Of a DNA stretch of 64,000 bases, positions 9,212 through 16,880 are shown piece by piece. How positions within the stretch are numbered: the stretch's first letter is position 1; each line of letters begins with the position of its first letter. The DNA is from Paracoccus kondratievae (GTDB lineage: Bacteria; Pseudomonadota; Alphaproteobacteria; Rhodobacterales; Rhodobacteraceae), in the NCBI RefSeq assembly GCF_009301415.1, contig NZ_CP045074.1, positions 1 to 64,000 on the forward strand, read 5' to 3'. Below the pieces are notes generated by a model. The model was not told where the DNA came from. It searched no databases and saw only the letters and a list, made by a program, of their open reading frames with translations. A program made the translations under genes and the position numbers.

Positions 9212-10285
9212 TTAACGCGACAGGTCGATCAGGATTTTCAGCTGGCTGCCAGCTGGATCAAGCAGGGCGTCGAACCCCTCGCTGACTGCCTGATCCAGAG
9301 TGATGCGCTTGGTGATCACCCGGCTAGCCGGGATCGCGCCCGAGGCGATCAGCTCGATCGTGCGTGGCCAGCTATGGGTCGGATAACACCATGAGCCGCG
9401 GATCTCGGCATCTTTGAAGGTCAGCTGGAAAAAGTCGATGCTTCCCTTGCCCGGATGCAGACCGGTCTGGACGATGACACCCTGTTTGCGCACCGCATCA
9501 AGGCAGGATTGCAGCGCCCGTTCATTGCCGACGCATTCCAGCGCCACGTCGCAGCCAAGGCCCGAACCGGTGGCCTTGCGGACCTGCTCTCCGACGTCCT
9601 CGCGGGTGGGGTTTATGGTGACGACGCCCTGCACGACCTCGGCGGCCAGTTTCAGCCGCGTGTCATTCACGTCCGACACAAATAGCCGCGTCGCGCCAAA
9701 AGCTCTTGCGGTCAGCAGCGCAAGAATGCCGATGGGGCCCGCCCCGGTGACCAGAACCGAGTCCCCCGCCGTGATCCGCCCGCGGTCGCAGGCATAGACG
9801 CACACGGCGGTCGGCTCGACCAGCGCGGCCTCTTCGTCGGTCATCCCGTCGGGGATCTTTTCGACGTTATAGTCGTTCAGCAGCGCCATCTCGGCCATCC
9901 CGCCCGAGATCCATGACAAGCCGACCAGCGCAAGGCTGCCCGAAAGGTTGTGCCAGCCGCGATCGGCGAAATATTCATCGCTGCGCGGCATGATCAGCGG
10001 CTGAACCGCAACGCGGTCGCCGGTCGCGACTTTGGTCACGCCTTCGCCCACCGCGACGACCGTGCCGCCGAATTCATGGCCCAGAACCTGCGGTCCATGA
10101 GCGCCGGAACAGGGGTGTGGTTCGATCGGGATAAAGATCGGCCCCGAGGCATATTCATGCAGATCAGTGCCGCAGATCCCGACATGGCTGTTGCGGATCA
10201 GAACCTGACCGGGACCGGGCTGGGGTGGTTCGGGAATATCCTCGATACGCAGATCGCGGGCGGCATGGAAACGTAATGCTTTCAT
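9212..10285 (-). CDS. bdhA: 2,3-butanediol dehydrogenase, zinc-dependent MDR type
   Basis: A 357-residue medium-chain alcohol dehydrogenase. The catalytic zinc ligands are visible: Cys in GICGTDLHEY and the His-Glu pair of LGHEFGGTVVAVGEG. The NAD-binding Rossmann motif is VLVTGAGPIGILAL (about residues 170-183). The usual cysteine quartet for structural zinc is not apparent, as in (R,R)-butanediol dehydrogenases. It would oxidise (R,R)- or meso-2,3-butanediol to acetoin for AcoABC. It is transcribed with the aco genes, 11 bases after the AhpD-like gene. L-threonine or sorbitol dehydrogenase is the alternative; the acetoin context favours butanediol. Confidence 0.85.
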   Translation of the reverse strand: MKALRFHAARDLRIEDIPEPPQPGPGQVLIRNSHVGICGTDLHEYASGPIFIPIEPHPCSGAHGPQVLGHEFGGTVVAVGEGVTKVATGDRVAVQPLIMPRSDEYFADRGWHNLSGSLALVGLSWISGGMAEMALLNDYNVEKIPDGMTDEEAALVEPTAVCVYACDRGRITAGDSVLVTGAGPIGILALLTARAFGATRLFVSDVNDTRLKLAAEVVQGVVTINPTREDVGEQVRKATGSGLGCDVALECVGNERALQSCLDAVRKQGVIVQTGLHPGKGSIDFFQLTFKDAEIRGSWCYPTHSWPRTIELIASGAIPASRVITKRITLDQAVSEGFDALLDPAGSQLKILIDLSR

Positions 10286-10296
10286 GGTGTTTCCCT

Positions 10297-10626
10297 TTAA
10301 AGTTCATCAAATGCTGCAAGGGCTTTTGCGGCATAGACCGTCCCGGGACCACCTGACATTTCGACGGCTACGGCCAGCACCTCCAGCAACTCGTCGCGGC
10401 TGGCGCCATGGGCCTTGGCTTCATTGGTGTGAAAGATGACGCAGTCCTCGCAGCCGCGCCCGATGGCGACGGCAAGGGCGATCAGTTCTTTCATCGCGGC
10501 GCTGATCCGGCCTTCGCGGGTGGCTGCGACCATCAGCCCGCGAAAGGCGGACATGGTCTTGGGATCGGCCTTGTATAGCGTGGCTGCACGCGCGTTCATC
10601 TCGGTCAGTTTCTGTTTCGCGGTCAT
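10297..10626 (-). CDS. Carboxymuconolactone decarboxylase / AhpD-like protein
   Basis: A 109-residue all-helical protein of the CMD/AhpD family. It has the redox motif CEDC within GRGCEDCVIFHTNEA, including the downstream His, so it is of the AhpD peroxidase-like type and not a lactone decarboxylase. Members with this CxxC-His can use lipoylated proteins as electron donors, which is suggestive beside AcoC, a lipoyl protein. The start overlaps the upstream short-chain dehydrogenase stop by four bases (ATGA), so it belongs to the aco/bdh operon. The precise role is unknown. Confidence 0.8.
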   Translation of the reverse strand: MTAKQKLTEMNARAATLYKADPKTMSAFRGLMVAATREGRISAAMKELIALAVAIGRGCEDCVIFHTNEAKAHGASRDELLEVLAVAVEMSGGPGTVYAAKALAAFDEL

Positions 10627-11411
10627 ATCAGCACCATGCCTCCATCGACGACCAGGCTTTGCCCGGTCATGTAATTCGATCCGTCCGAGACGAGAAAGAC
10701 CGAGACACCGGCCAGATCGTCGGGGCGCGAGGGGCGGCCAAGCAGTATCCCGGCCGAGAATTCATCGAAAGCCTGATTGTCGCGCTGGGTCAGCCCCTCA
10801 TCCTTGAAGCCCCTGTCGATCAGTTTCCACATATCGGTGGCGACCACGCCCGGGCAGATCGCGTTGACGCAGATACCGTGGCTGCCAAAGGCCCGCGCCG
10901 CGGCCTGGGTCAGCGCCACGACCGCGAACTTGCTGGCCGAGTAATGGGCCAGCGGTTCATAGCCCTGTTTGCCGGCGATGCTTGCGGTATTGACTATCTT
11001 GCCGCCGCCGCCCTGGGCAATGAACTGTTTCGCGGCCTCCTGAATGCCGATCAGCACGCCCATGGCGTTCACATCCATGACGCGATGCCAATCTTCCTCG
11101 GTGATGTCGCTGAATGGTTTGACCTGTGCGATACCTGCATTGTTGAACATCGCGTCCAGCCGCCCGTATTCGGCGACGGTACGGGCAATCAGCTCGCGCA
11201 TGCTGGTACGGTCGGTCACATCAACGGCAAGGCCTATTGCCTGACCGCCGTCGGCGCGGATCTCGGCTGCTGTGGCCTCGGCGCTGTCTATGGCGATATC
11301 GGCGATCACCACATGAGCGCCGGCCTGTGCCAGACCTGCGGCTATGGCGCGCCCGATGCCGCGGCCAGCGCCGGTGACGATGACCGAGCGGCCCTTGACG
11401 GAATTGCTCAT
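10623..11411 (-). CDS. Short-chain dehydrogenase, probable acetoin/diacetyl reductase (butanediol dehydrogenase)
   Basis: A 262-residue classical SDR. The NAD(P)-binding TGAGRGIGRA is at residues 14-23, NNAG at about 90, the catalytic Ser in NTASIAGKQGY and YSASK in the middle, and the C-terminal family sequence ends in SLVVDGGM. Its resemblance to BudC-type meso-2,3-butanediol dehydrogenases and its place between acoC and bdhA suggest that it interconverts acetoin with the butanediol stereoisomer not handled by the zinc enzyme. The start has GGGAGG upstream. The SDR family is certain; the exact substrate is inferred from the operon. Confidence 0.8.
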   Translation of the reverse strand: MSNSVKGRSVIVTGAGRGIGRAIAAGLAQAGAHVVIADIAIDSAEATAAEIRADGGQAIGLAVDVTDRTSMRELIARTVAEYGRLDAMFNNAGIAQVKPFSDITEEDWHRVMDVNAMGVLIGIQEAAKQFIAQGGGGKIVNTASIAGKQGYEPLAHYSASKFAVVALTQAAARAFGSHGICVNAICPGVVATDMWKLIDRGFKDEGLTQRDNQAFDEFSAGILLGRPSRPDDLAGVSVFLVSDGSNYMTGQSLVVDGGMVLI

Positions 11412-11463
11412 GTCCTTCCCTCCCTTATTGCAAAGGGCCGCCCCCTTGGGGACGGCCAGCGGT

Positions 11464-12567
11464 TCAGGCGATAAAGTCGCGGATAAGGCGGTTTACCTCG
11501 GCTGCTTGCTCCATCTGGACCATATGGCCGGCGTCGGGGATGACGTGACACGTGGCCGAGGGCAGGTTTTCGGCATGAGCGGCGGGAATGATCGCGTCGC
11601 CCTGACCCCAGATCACCTGCGTGCGCACGCCCGAGGCGGCCAGCGCCCCACCCATCTCTGCCGCTTGCCTGCCAGCACTAAAAAGGCTTCCTGCAAGTTC
11701 AGAAAGAAATTCAGAAACGCCGTCCAGTCTTTTGTATTTCAAAAGATCTTCGATCATTGAACGACTGACAAGAGACTGGTCGTTGAACAGATGCGCCAGC
11801 ACCGGCTTAAGCTCTTTGCGCCCGGCGGCATTGACGAAACCGTCGATGTAATCGCTGTTGATCTCGGGGCCGAGACCTGCCGAACAGATCAGCGTGACCG
11901 AGGCCGCGCGTTCGGGATGCCGCGCAGCCAGAGTGCCGGCGACAAGCCCGCCCATCGAGTGACCTGCCAGATGGGCACGTTCAAGCCCCAGATGATCCAT
12001 GAAGGCCGTGACGGTCTCGACCAGCAGATCCAGCCCGGCGGGACGTGCCGATTTCACCGACTGGCCATGGCCGGGCAAGTCCGGCGCATAGACGGGGCCA
12101 CCCTCGGCCAATGCGTCGATGTTGAAAAGCCAGTTGTCCAGATCGCCGCCAAAGCCGTGGATCAGGATCAGCGCTGTGCCTTGGCCCGGCCTTTCGGCAT
12201 AGCGGATCCGGCCCATGGAAAGATCGGCATATTGATAGCTTGGACCGGCCGCCTCATCGTCGCTTCCTGCCGCAGGGGTGGCATAAGAGGCGACATAGGC
12301 GTCGATTTCGGCATCCGTGACGTTTTCAGGCGCCATCACCGCCAGCAAAGCGCGGACGGGATAGGTCTCGCCCTCGGCGCCGATGCGGCGGCGTAACAGG
12401 CCGCCGTCGGCCGCCTCGACCACATTGGCGATCTTGTCGGTCTCGACATCCATGATCTCATCGCCGGGGCTGATCGTGTCGCCTTCCGAGACATGCCAGG
12501 CGGAAAGCTTGCCCTCTTTCATCGAGAGGCCCCATTTCGGCATCAGGATCGGGGTGATATCGGCCAT
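11464..12567 (-). CDS. acoC: Acetoin dehydrogenase E2 component AcoC (lipoyl domain fused to alpha/beta hydrolase)
   Basis: A 367-residue two-domain protein. Residues 1-80 are a biotinyl/lipoyl domain with the lipoylation lysine at 45 in DVETDKIAN. After a linker (about 95-112), residues 115-367 form an alpha/beta hydrolase fold with nucleophile Ser204 in GHSMGG and a C-terminal PDAGHMVQME supplying the His. This replaces the usual 2-oxoacid acyltransferase domain and is the arrangement known for AcoC of acetoin dehydrogenase. It would transfer the acetyl group from AcoAB to CoA. ATG 12567 follows the acoB stop by one base. No E3 gene is present nearby. Confidence 0.93.
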   Translation of the reverse strand: MADITPILMPKWGLSMKEGKLSAWHVSEGDTISPGDEIMDVETDKIANVVEAADGGLLRRRIGAEGETYPVRALLAVMAPENVTDAEIDAYVASYATPAAGSDDEAAGPSYQYADLSMGRIRYAERPGQGTALILIHGFGGDLDNWLFNIDALAEGGPVYAPDLPGHGQSVKSARPAGLDLLVETVTAFMDHLGLERAHLAGHSMGGLVAGTLAARHPERAASVTLICSAGLGPEINSDYIDGFVNAAGRKELKPVLAHLFNDQSLVSRSMIEDLLKYKRLDGVSEFLSELAGSLFSAGRQAAEMGGALAASGVRTQVIWGQGDAIIPAAHAENLPSATCHVIPDAGHMVQMEQAAEVNRLIRDFIA

Positions 12568-12568
12568 G

Positions 12569-13576
12569 TCAGTTCTCCATCGTCTTGCGGACGGCCTCGG
12601 CGATGCGGGTGGCCGAGGGGACGTAGCTGTCCTCAAGCGAGGGCGAGAAGGGTACCGGCGCATGGGGCGGCGTCACCATCTGCACCGCCGCCTTGAGCGC
12701 GTCAAAGGCCTCTTGCGCCACGGTTGCCGATATGTCGGCGGCGATCGAACAGCGCGGGTTCGCCTCATCGACGCAGATCAGCCGTCCGGTCGCCTCGACG
12801 CTTTCCAGGACCGTGTCCATGTCGATGGGTGACAGGGTGCGCAGATCGATCACCTCGACCCCGATACCTTCCTTTTTCAGCAGATCGGCAGCCTCAACCG
12901 AGCGTCCGACCATCTGGCCATAGGTGACGATGGTGGCGTCGCTGCCTTCGCGGACGATGTTCGCCTCGCCAAAGGGGATGGTATAGGGTTCTTCGGGGAC
13001 GTCGGCCGTGCTGGCGTAAAGGTTCTTGTGCTCAAGAAAGATCACCGGGTCATTGTCCCGGATCGACTGGATAAGCAGCCCCTTGCAGTCATAGGCATTC
13101 GAGGGGCAGACGACCTTGAGCCCCGGGATATGGGTGAAAAGCGGGGTCAGCATCTGGCTGTGCTGGGCAGCGGCGCGAAAGCCCGCCCCGCACATCGCCC
13201 TGATTACCACCGGAGTTTCGGCCTTGCCGCCGAACATGTAGCGAAACTTGGCCGCCTGGTTGAATATCTGGTCAAGGCAGACCCCGATGAAATCGACGAA
13301 CATCAGTTCGGCCACCGGTCGCAGCCCTGCCGTCGCCGCCCCGATTGCCGCGCCGACATAGGCGCTTTCGGACAAAGGTGTGTCGATCATCTGGTTGGGG
13401 TGTCTGGCATAAAGCCCCTTGCTGACCCCCAGAACGCCACCCCAGGCGTCGTCTTCGCCCTTGGCGCCGGCGCCGCCGACGATATCCTCGCCCATCATGA
13501 TCACGGTGGGGTCGCGGGTCATTTCCTGATCCAGCGCCTCGTTCACCGCGTCCTTCATGCTGATGATGCGTGCCAT
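12569..13576 (-). CDS. acoB: Acetoin dehydrogenase E1 beta subunit AcoB
   Basis: A 335-residue beta subunit of a thiamine-diphosphate 2-oxoacid/acetoin dehydrogenase. Recognisable stretches are MMGEDIVGGAGAKGEDDAWGG near the N-terminus, DTPLSESAYVGAAIGAA and the family ELMFVDFIGVCLDQIFNQAAK, then the transketolase C-terminal domain (VEVIDLRTLSPIDMDTV). It pairs with AcoA to cleave acetoin to acetaldehyde and an acetyl group handed to AcoC. It lies 13 bases after acoA and one base before acoC. Confidence 0.95.
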   Translation of the reverse strand: MARIISMKDAVNEALDQEMTRDPTVIMMGEDIVGGAGAKGEDDAWGGVLGVSKGLYARHPNQMIDTPLSESAYVGAAIGAATAGLRPVAELMFVDFIGVCLDQIFNQAAKFRYMFGGKAETPVVIRAMCGAGFRAAAQHSQMLTPLFTHIPGLKVVCPSNAYDCKGLLIQSIRDNDPVIFLEHKNLYASTADVPEEPYTIPFGEANIVREGSDATIVTYGQMVGRSVEAADLLKKEGIGVEVIDLRTLSPIDMDTVLESVEATGRLICVDEANPRCSIAADISATVAQEAFDALKAAVQMVTPPHAPVPFSPSLEDSYVPSATRIAEAVRKTMEN

Positions 13577-13589
13577 GGTGAGCCCTCCC

Positions 13590-14570
13590 TCAATAGGTCA
13601 CATAAACGTCGGTTGTCAGTTGCCCGGGGCCGGGCAGCGGCGCGGCCATCGCCCCGGCCACGGCCTCGTCAATCAGGGCCGCCACCTCGGAATCGATGGC
13701 GTTCAGCTCATCATCCGAGATCACGCCCGCCTGTGTGACCTTCTGGCGAAACAGCTTGAGGCAATCGTTGTGTTCGCGGTTGTATTCATTCTCGCCCGGG
13801 GCCTTGTAGGTCTGGGCATCGCCTTCGAAATGCCCAAAAAAGCGCACGTTCTTGCATTCAAGCAGCGTCGGCCCGCCGCCTTCGCGGGCGCGGCGGATGA
13901 TCTCGCCAGCAGCCTCGTAGACCGCGAAAAAGTCGATGCCGTCGACGGTGATGCCCGGCATGCCAAAGCCCGTTGCCCGGTCGACATAGCTGTCCGAGGC
14001 GGTGGCGTAATCGACCGAGGTCGACTCGGCATAGCCGTTATTTTCCACCACAAAGATCGCGGGCAGGTTCCAGATCGCGGCCAGGTTCATGCTTTCCAGC
14101 ACCGTGCCCTGGTTCGAGGCGCCGTCGCCGAAAAAGGTGATCCCGACCCCGTCATGACCAAGCTTTTGCGCCGCCAGCGCCGCGCCGCAAACCAGGGGCG
14201 CACCAGCACCAAGGATGCCGTTCGCACCCATCATGCCCAGCGACAGATCGGCGATATGCATTGAGCCACCCTTGCCCGCGCAACAGCCGGTCGCCTTGCC
14301 ATAGATCTCGGCCATCATCGCCTTCACATCGACGCCCTTGGCGATGCAATGGCCATGGCCGCGATGGGTCGAAGCGATGCGGTCGCGGTCGTGCAGATGC
14401 ATCATGATGCCCACTGCCGTCGCCTCTTCGCCGGCGTAAAGGTGGACAAAGCCCGGGATCTCGCCACGGGCGAAATCGACATGCAGCCGCTCTTCGAAAT
14501 CGCGGATGGTGCGCATCTTGCGATAGGCTTCGAGCAGCCGTTCCTTGGGTAGGGGAAACGGATTGGACAT
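13590..14570 (-). CDS. acoA: Acetoin dehydrogenase E1 alpha subunit AcoA
   Basis: A 326-residue alpha subunit of the acetoin dehydrogenase E1. The ThDP-binding motif begins at GDGASNQG (about residues 145-152) and ends with the NNGYA element. STHRGHGHCIAKG supplies the family His residues. It would form a heterotetramer with AcoB in the cytoplasm. ATG 14570 is preceded by GGAGGAG. It is second in the operon after acoX. Confidence 0.95.
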   Translation of the reverse strand: MSNPFPLPKERLLEAYRKMRTIRDFEERLHVDFARGEIPGFVHLYAGEEATAVGIMMHLHDRDRIASTHRGHGHCIAKGVDVKAMMAEIYGKATGCCAGKGGSMHIADLSLGMMGANGILGAGAPLVCGAALAAQKLGHDGVGITFFGDGASNQGTVLESMNLAAIWNLPAIFVVENNGYAESTSVDYATASDSYVDRATGFGMPGITVDGIDFFAVYEAAGEIIRRAREGGGPTLLECKNVRFFGHFEGDAQTYKAPGENEYNREHNDCLKLFRQKVTQAGVISDDELNAIDSEVAALIDEAVAGAMAAPLPGPGQLTTDVYVTY

Positions 14571-14590
14571 GAACTCCTCCCTTGTCCGGT

Positions 14591-15604
14591 TCAGTCTGGA
14601 TTGCGGATAAACAGTCCGGCCTGCGCGGCACGGGCCATGCAGGCGGGCACATTGATTGTGCGGAAGGCATCGGGGATCAGTCGCACCCCGACCCGGTCGC
14701 CTTCGTCAAAGGTCAGCTCGCGCTCTCCGTCAAAGGCCAGGGTGCCGGCTTGGATCGAGGGCCGGTGCGTCTCACCCGGGGTCATCCGCGTGACCTCGGA
14801 AATGCCGACACGGTCGATCAGCCCCGGCGCAATCGGTGCCGTCAGTTGGCGTGGCGCGTCGGCCGACAGGCGGATGTGCCGCCCCTCGGGCGCATCGCGG
14901 TCCACCGGGTCGCAAAGCCCCGCGATGGCTGACATGCCGATCGCCTGCGGCAGGCCGAAAGTCACGAAGAGATCGCGGAAACCGGCGGTTTTCCAGATCG
15001 CGCGTGCGCCGGTATAGCGGTCCTCGACGACAGCGACATCGACAAGCGCGATCTCTCGCCGGGTGCCAAGCGTCACCTCAAGCCATTTGTTCGCCCTTAG
15101 CGCCACATCGCCCGGCACCTGTCCCGAGGCGAATAACCCGACTGCGAGGCCAGTGATCGTCGGCTCGCGCAGTTCGGGAAAGGCATTGTTGGTCCCGGTC
15201 GAGACCCCCGCCACAGGCACATCCCCGCAGGCGCCGACCACCACCCGGTTGGTGCCGTCGCCGCCCAGCACCACGATAGCCGCGACACCTTCCGCAGCCA
15301 TCATCCGGGCGGCGCGGGCGCTATCCTCGGGCGTGGCGGTAACGGGCATGTCGAGATAGCGCAGGCGGGGGAAAACCCCCTGTCCAAGGCGCTGTTCGCG
15401 CTGGATGCTGCGTTCCAGATGAAAGCGGATGCCGCCATGTTCGGGCATGGCGACGACCTCATCAACGCCGGTTGCAGCCAGTCCGGCCATCATGCGCAGC
15501 ACGATGTTGGCGCGATCGTTGATGGGCAGGTTCCCTGCATGAGAGATCACCCGCCGGATGTCACGGGCAGAAACCGGATTGGCGATGATGCCGACCTTGA
15601 CCAT
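14591..15604 (-). CDS. acoX: AcoX, NAD kinase-like protein of acetoin catabolism
   Basis: A 337-residue protein of the ATP-NAD kinase superfamily, with the diagnostic VVLGGDGTNRVV (about residues 103-114) and a downstream GVSTGTNNAFP. It matches AcoX of acetoin operons in length and position; the biochemical role of AcoX is not established. It is the first gene after the sigma-54 promoter, with GGGAGGACG before ATG 15604, and leads acoX-acoA-acoB-acoC. It is unlikely to be the housekeeping NAD kinase because of the operon context. Confidence 0.88.
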   Translation of the reverse strand: MVKVGIIANPVSARDIRRVISHAGNLPINDRANIVLRMMAGLAATGVDEVVAMPEHGGIRFHLERSIQREQRLGQGVFPRLRYLDMPVTATPEDSARAARMMAAEGVAAIVVLGGDGTNRVVVGACGDVPVAGVSTGTNNAFPELREPTITGLAVGLFASGQVPGDVALRANKWLEVTLGTRREIALVDVAVVEDRYTGARAIWKTAGFRDLFVTFGLPQAIGMSAIAGLCDPVDRDAPEGRHIRLSADAPRQLTAPIAPGLIDRVGISEVTRMTPGETHRPSIQAGTLAFDGERELTFDEGDRVGVRLIPDAFRTINVPACMARAAQAGLFIRNPD

Positions 15605-15629
15605 GTTCGTCCTCCCTGCCCATCATGCA

Positions 15630-15646
15630 AGCAACGCCGGTGCCAA
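15630..15646 (-). promoter_or_regulatory. Sigma-54 (-24/-12) promoter of the aco operon
   Basis: On the minus strand the sequence reads T-TGGCAC-CGGCG-TTGC-T, an exact match to the sigma-54 consensus TGGCAC-N5-TTGC. It lies about 26 bases upstream of the acoX start codon and faces it, so the start of transcription would be near 15619. An activator of AcoR type is encoded in the same cluster. Confidence 0.88.
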
Positions 15647-15684
15647 ATTCGGCGGGCCAGTTTTGCTGGGATTTCCGTGGGCAG

Positions 15685-15706
15685 GTGTTGCAAGGCGGTG
15701 CAACAC
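15685..15706. promoter_or_regulatory. Palindromic upstream activator site, probable AcoR enhancer
   Basis: GTGTTGCA (15685-15692) and TGCAACAC (15699-15706) form a perfect 8-base inverted repeat with a 6-base spacer. Its centre is about 50 bases upstream of the -24 element of the aco promoter and 44 bases upstream of the rpoN-like start codon. A weaker dyad, CTGT-GGCGCA-ACAG, abuts it at 15706-15719. The position fits a dimeric enhancer-binding protein; AcoR is the obvious candidate, by inference. Confidence 0.65.
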
Positions 15707-15739
15707 TGTGGCGCAACAGGTCGGGGCAGAAAGGGCAGG

Positions 15740-16876
15740 ATGCAAAGTCAGGAACAGCGCCAGATCCGCGGCCTTGCGTTAAGCCAACAGATGCGGCTGT
15801 CGCTTGATTTGTTGCGCATGGACGGCGCGCGCCTGCGCCGCAGATTGCGGCTGGAGGCGGCGCGCAACCCTTGTCTTGAGCTGATCGAGGCGGCGGATGC
15901 ACTGTCCCCCCGACAGGCGCTGACGGATCAGATCGGCCTGTTGCGCCTTTCCGGGGCGGATGCCGGGCTTGCCCGCGCTTTGGTCCATTGCCTTGATGAT
16001 CACGGCTGGCTGGTTGATCCGCTGCCCGAAATTGCAGGCTGGCTGGATGTGCCGGATGCGCGGATCGAGGCGCTTTTGCCGGTATTGCAGGGGCTTGAGC
16101 CGCCCGGCGTCTTTGCCCGCGATCTGGCGGAAAGTCTGCGGTTGCAACTGCGGGCGCGCGGGCGACTGGACCCGATGATCGAGCGGCTGCTTGGGCGGCT
16201 GGACCTTGCCGCCGCAGGCGATCTGGCAGCAATTCAGGCCCATTGCGGATGCGATGGTGAGGATGCGGCAGGAATGCTTGCCGATCTGCGCGCCCTGTCG
16301 CCCTATCCGCTGGCTGAGGGCGCAGTCCCCGCTGCGCCGCCCGAGCTGGAGTGGACCCCCGACGGCGGTGTCCGACCGCTTGATGCCCCCGCCCTTGGCC
16401 TGCGTCCAGAGGGGAGGGCTGGGGACACGGCCCTGGCCTGCGCGCTGGTTTCAGCGTGTCAGGCACGGGGGGCAAGCCTGTTACGCATCGCCTCGGCCAT
16501 GGCCGAGGTTCAGGCGGGATGGCTACGCGGAGAGGGGGCGTTACGGCCGCTGACCCTGTCTGATCTGGCCGCGCGGCTGGGGCTGGCAAAAAGCACGATC
16601 AGCAGGGCGGTCGCCGGGGTGGCCATGCGCAGTCCGCGCGGTACCGTGCCTTTGCGCAGGTTGCTTTTGGCACCTGCCAGCCCGCGAAACCCGGGCATTG
16701 GGCGCGAGGCGGCATTGGCGGCACTGCGCGGGCTGATCGCGGAATGGCCGGCAGGTCAGCGGATCTCGGACGCGGCGCTGACGCAGGCACTTATGGGGCA
16801 GGGCGTTACCTTGTCGCGTCGGACAGTGGCGAAATACCGGGCTGAACTGGGCGTTTCCGGCTGGGGGCGGGGCTAA
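15740..16876 (+). CDS. rpoN: Short RNA polymerase sigma-54 (RpoN) paralogue next to the acetoin operon
   Basis: A 378-residue sigma-54 factor, shorter than the usual 430-500. Region I is recognisable (LALSQQMRLSLDLLRMDG, residues about 13-30, then NPCLEL), the acidic region II is almost absent, and the core-binding domain follows directly (about 60-250). The helix-turn-helix starts near 271 (LSDLAARLGLAKSTISRAVA) and the RpoN box SRRTVAKYRA occupies 359-368, differing from the ARRTVAKYRE consensus at both ends. ATG 15740 has only a weak GGCAGG before it; longer upstream starts would read through the aco control region. It diverges from acoX across 135 bases. It probably serves the aco promoter specifically, since alphaproteobacteria often have a housekeeping rpoN elsewhere. 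Confidence 0.9.
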   Translation: MQSQEQRQIRGLALSQQMRLSLDLLRMDGARLRRRLRLEAARNPCLELIEAADALSPRQALTDQIGLLRLSGADAGLARALVHCLDDHGWLVDPLPEIAGWLDVPDARIEALLPVLQGLEPPGVFARDLAESLRLQLRARGRLDPMIERLLGRLDLAAAGDLAAIQAHCGCDGEDAAGMLADLRALSPYPLAEGAVPAAPPELEWTPDGGVRPLDAPALGLRPEGRAGDTALACALVSACQARGASLLRIASAMAEVQAGWLRGEGALRPLTLSDLAARLGLAKSTISRAVAGVAMRSPRGTVPLRRLLLAPASPRNPGIGREAALAALRGLIAEWPAGQRISDAALTQALMGQGVTLSRRTVAKYRAELGVSGWGRG

Positions 16877-16880
16877 AGCG

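Noticed and set aside
15678..15692. Possible sigma-54 promoter for the rpoN paralogue (TGGGCA-GGTG-TTGCA, plus strand)
   Set aside because: The distance between the GG and GC elements is one base too short for a -24/-12 promoter, and it overlaps the left arm of the AcoR-like dyad.
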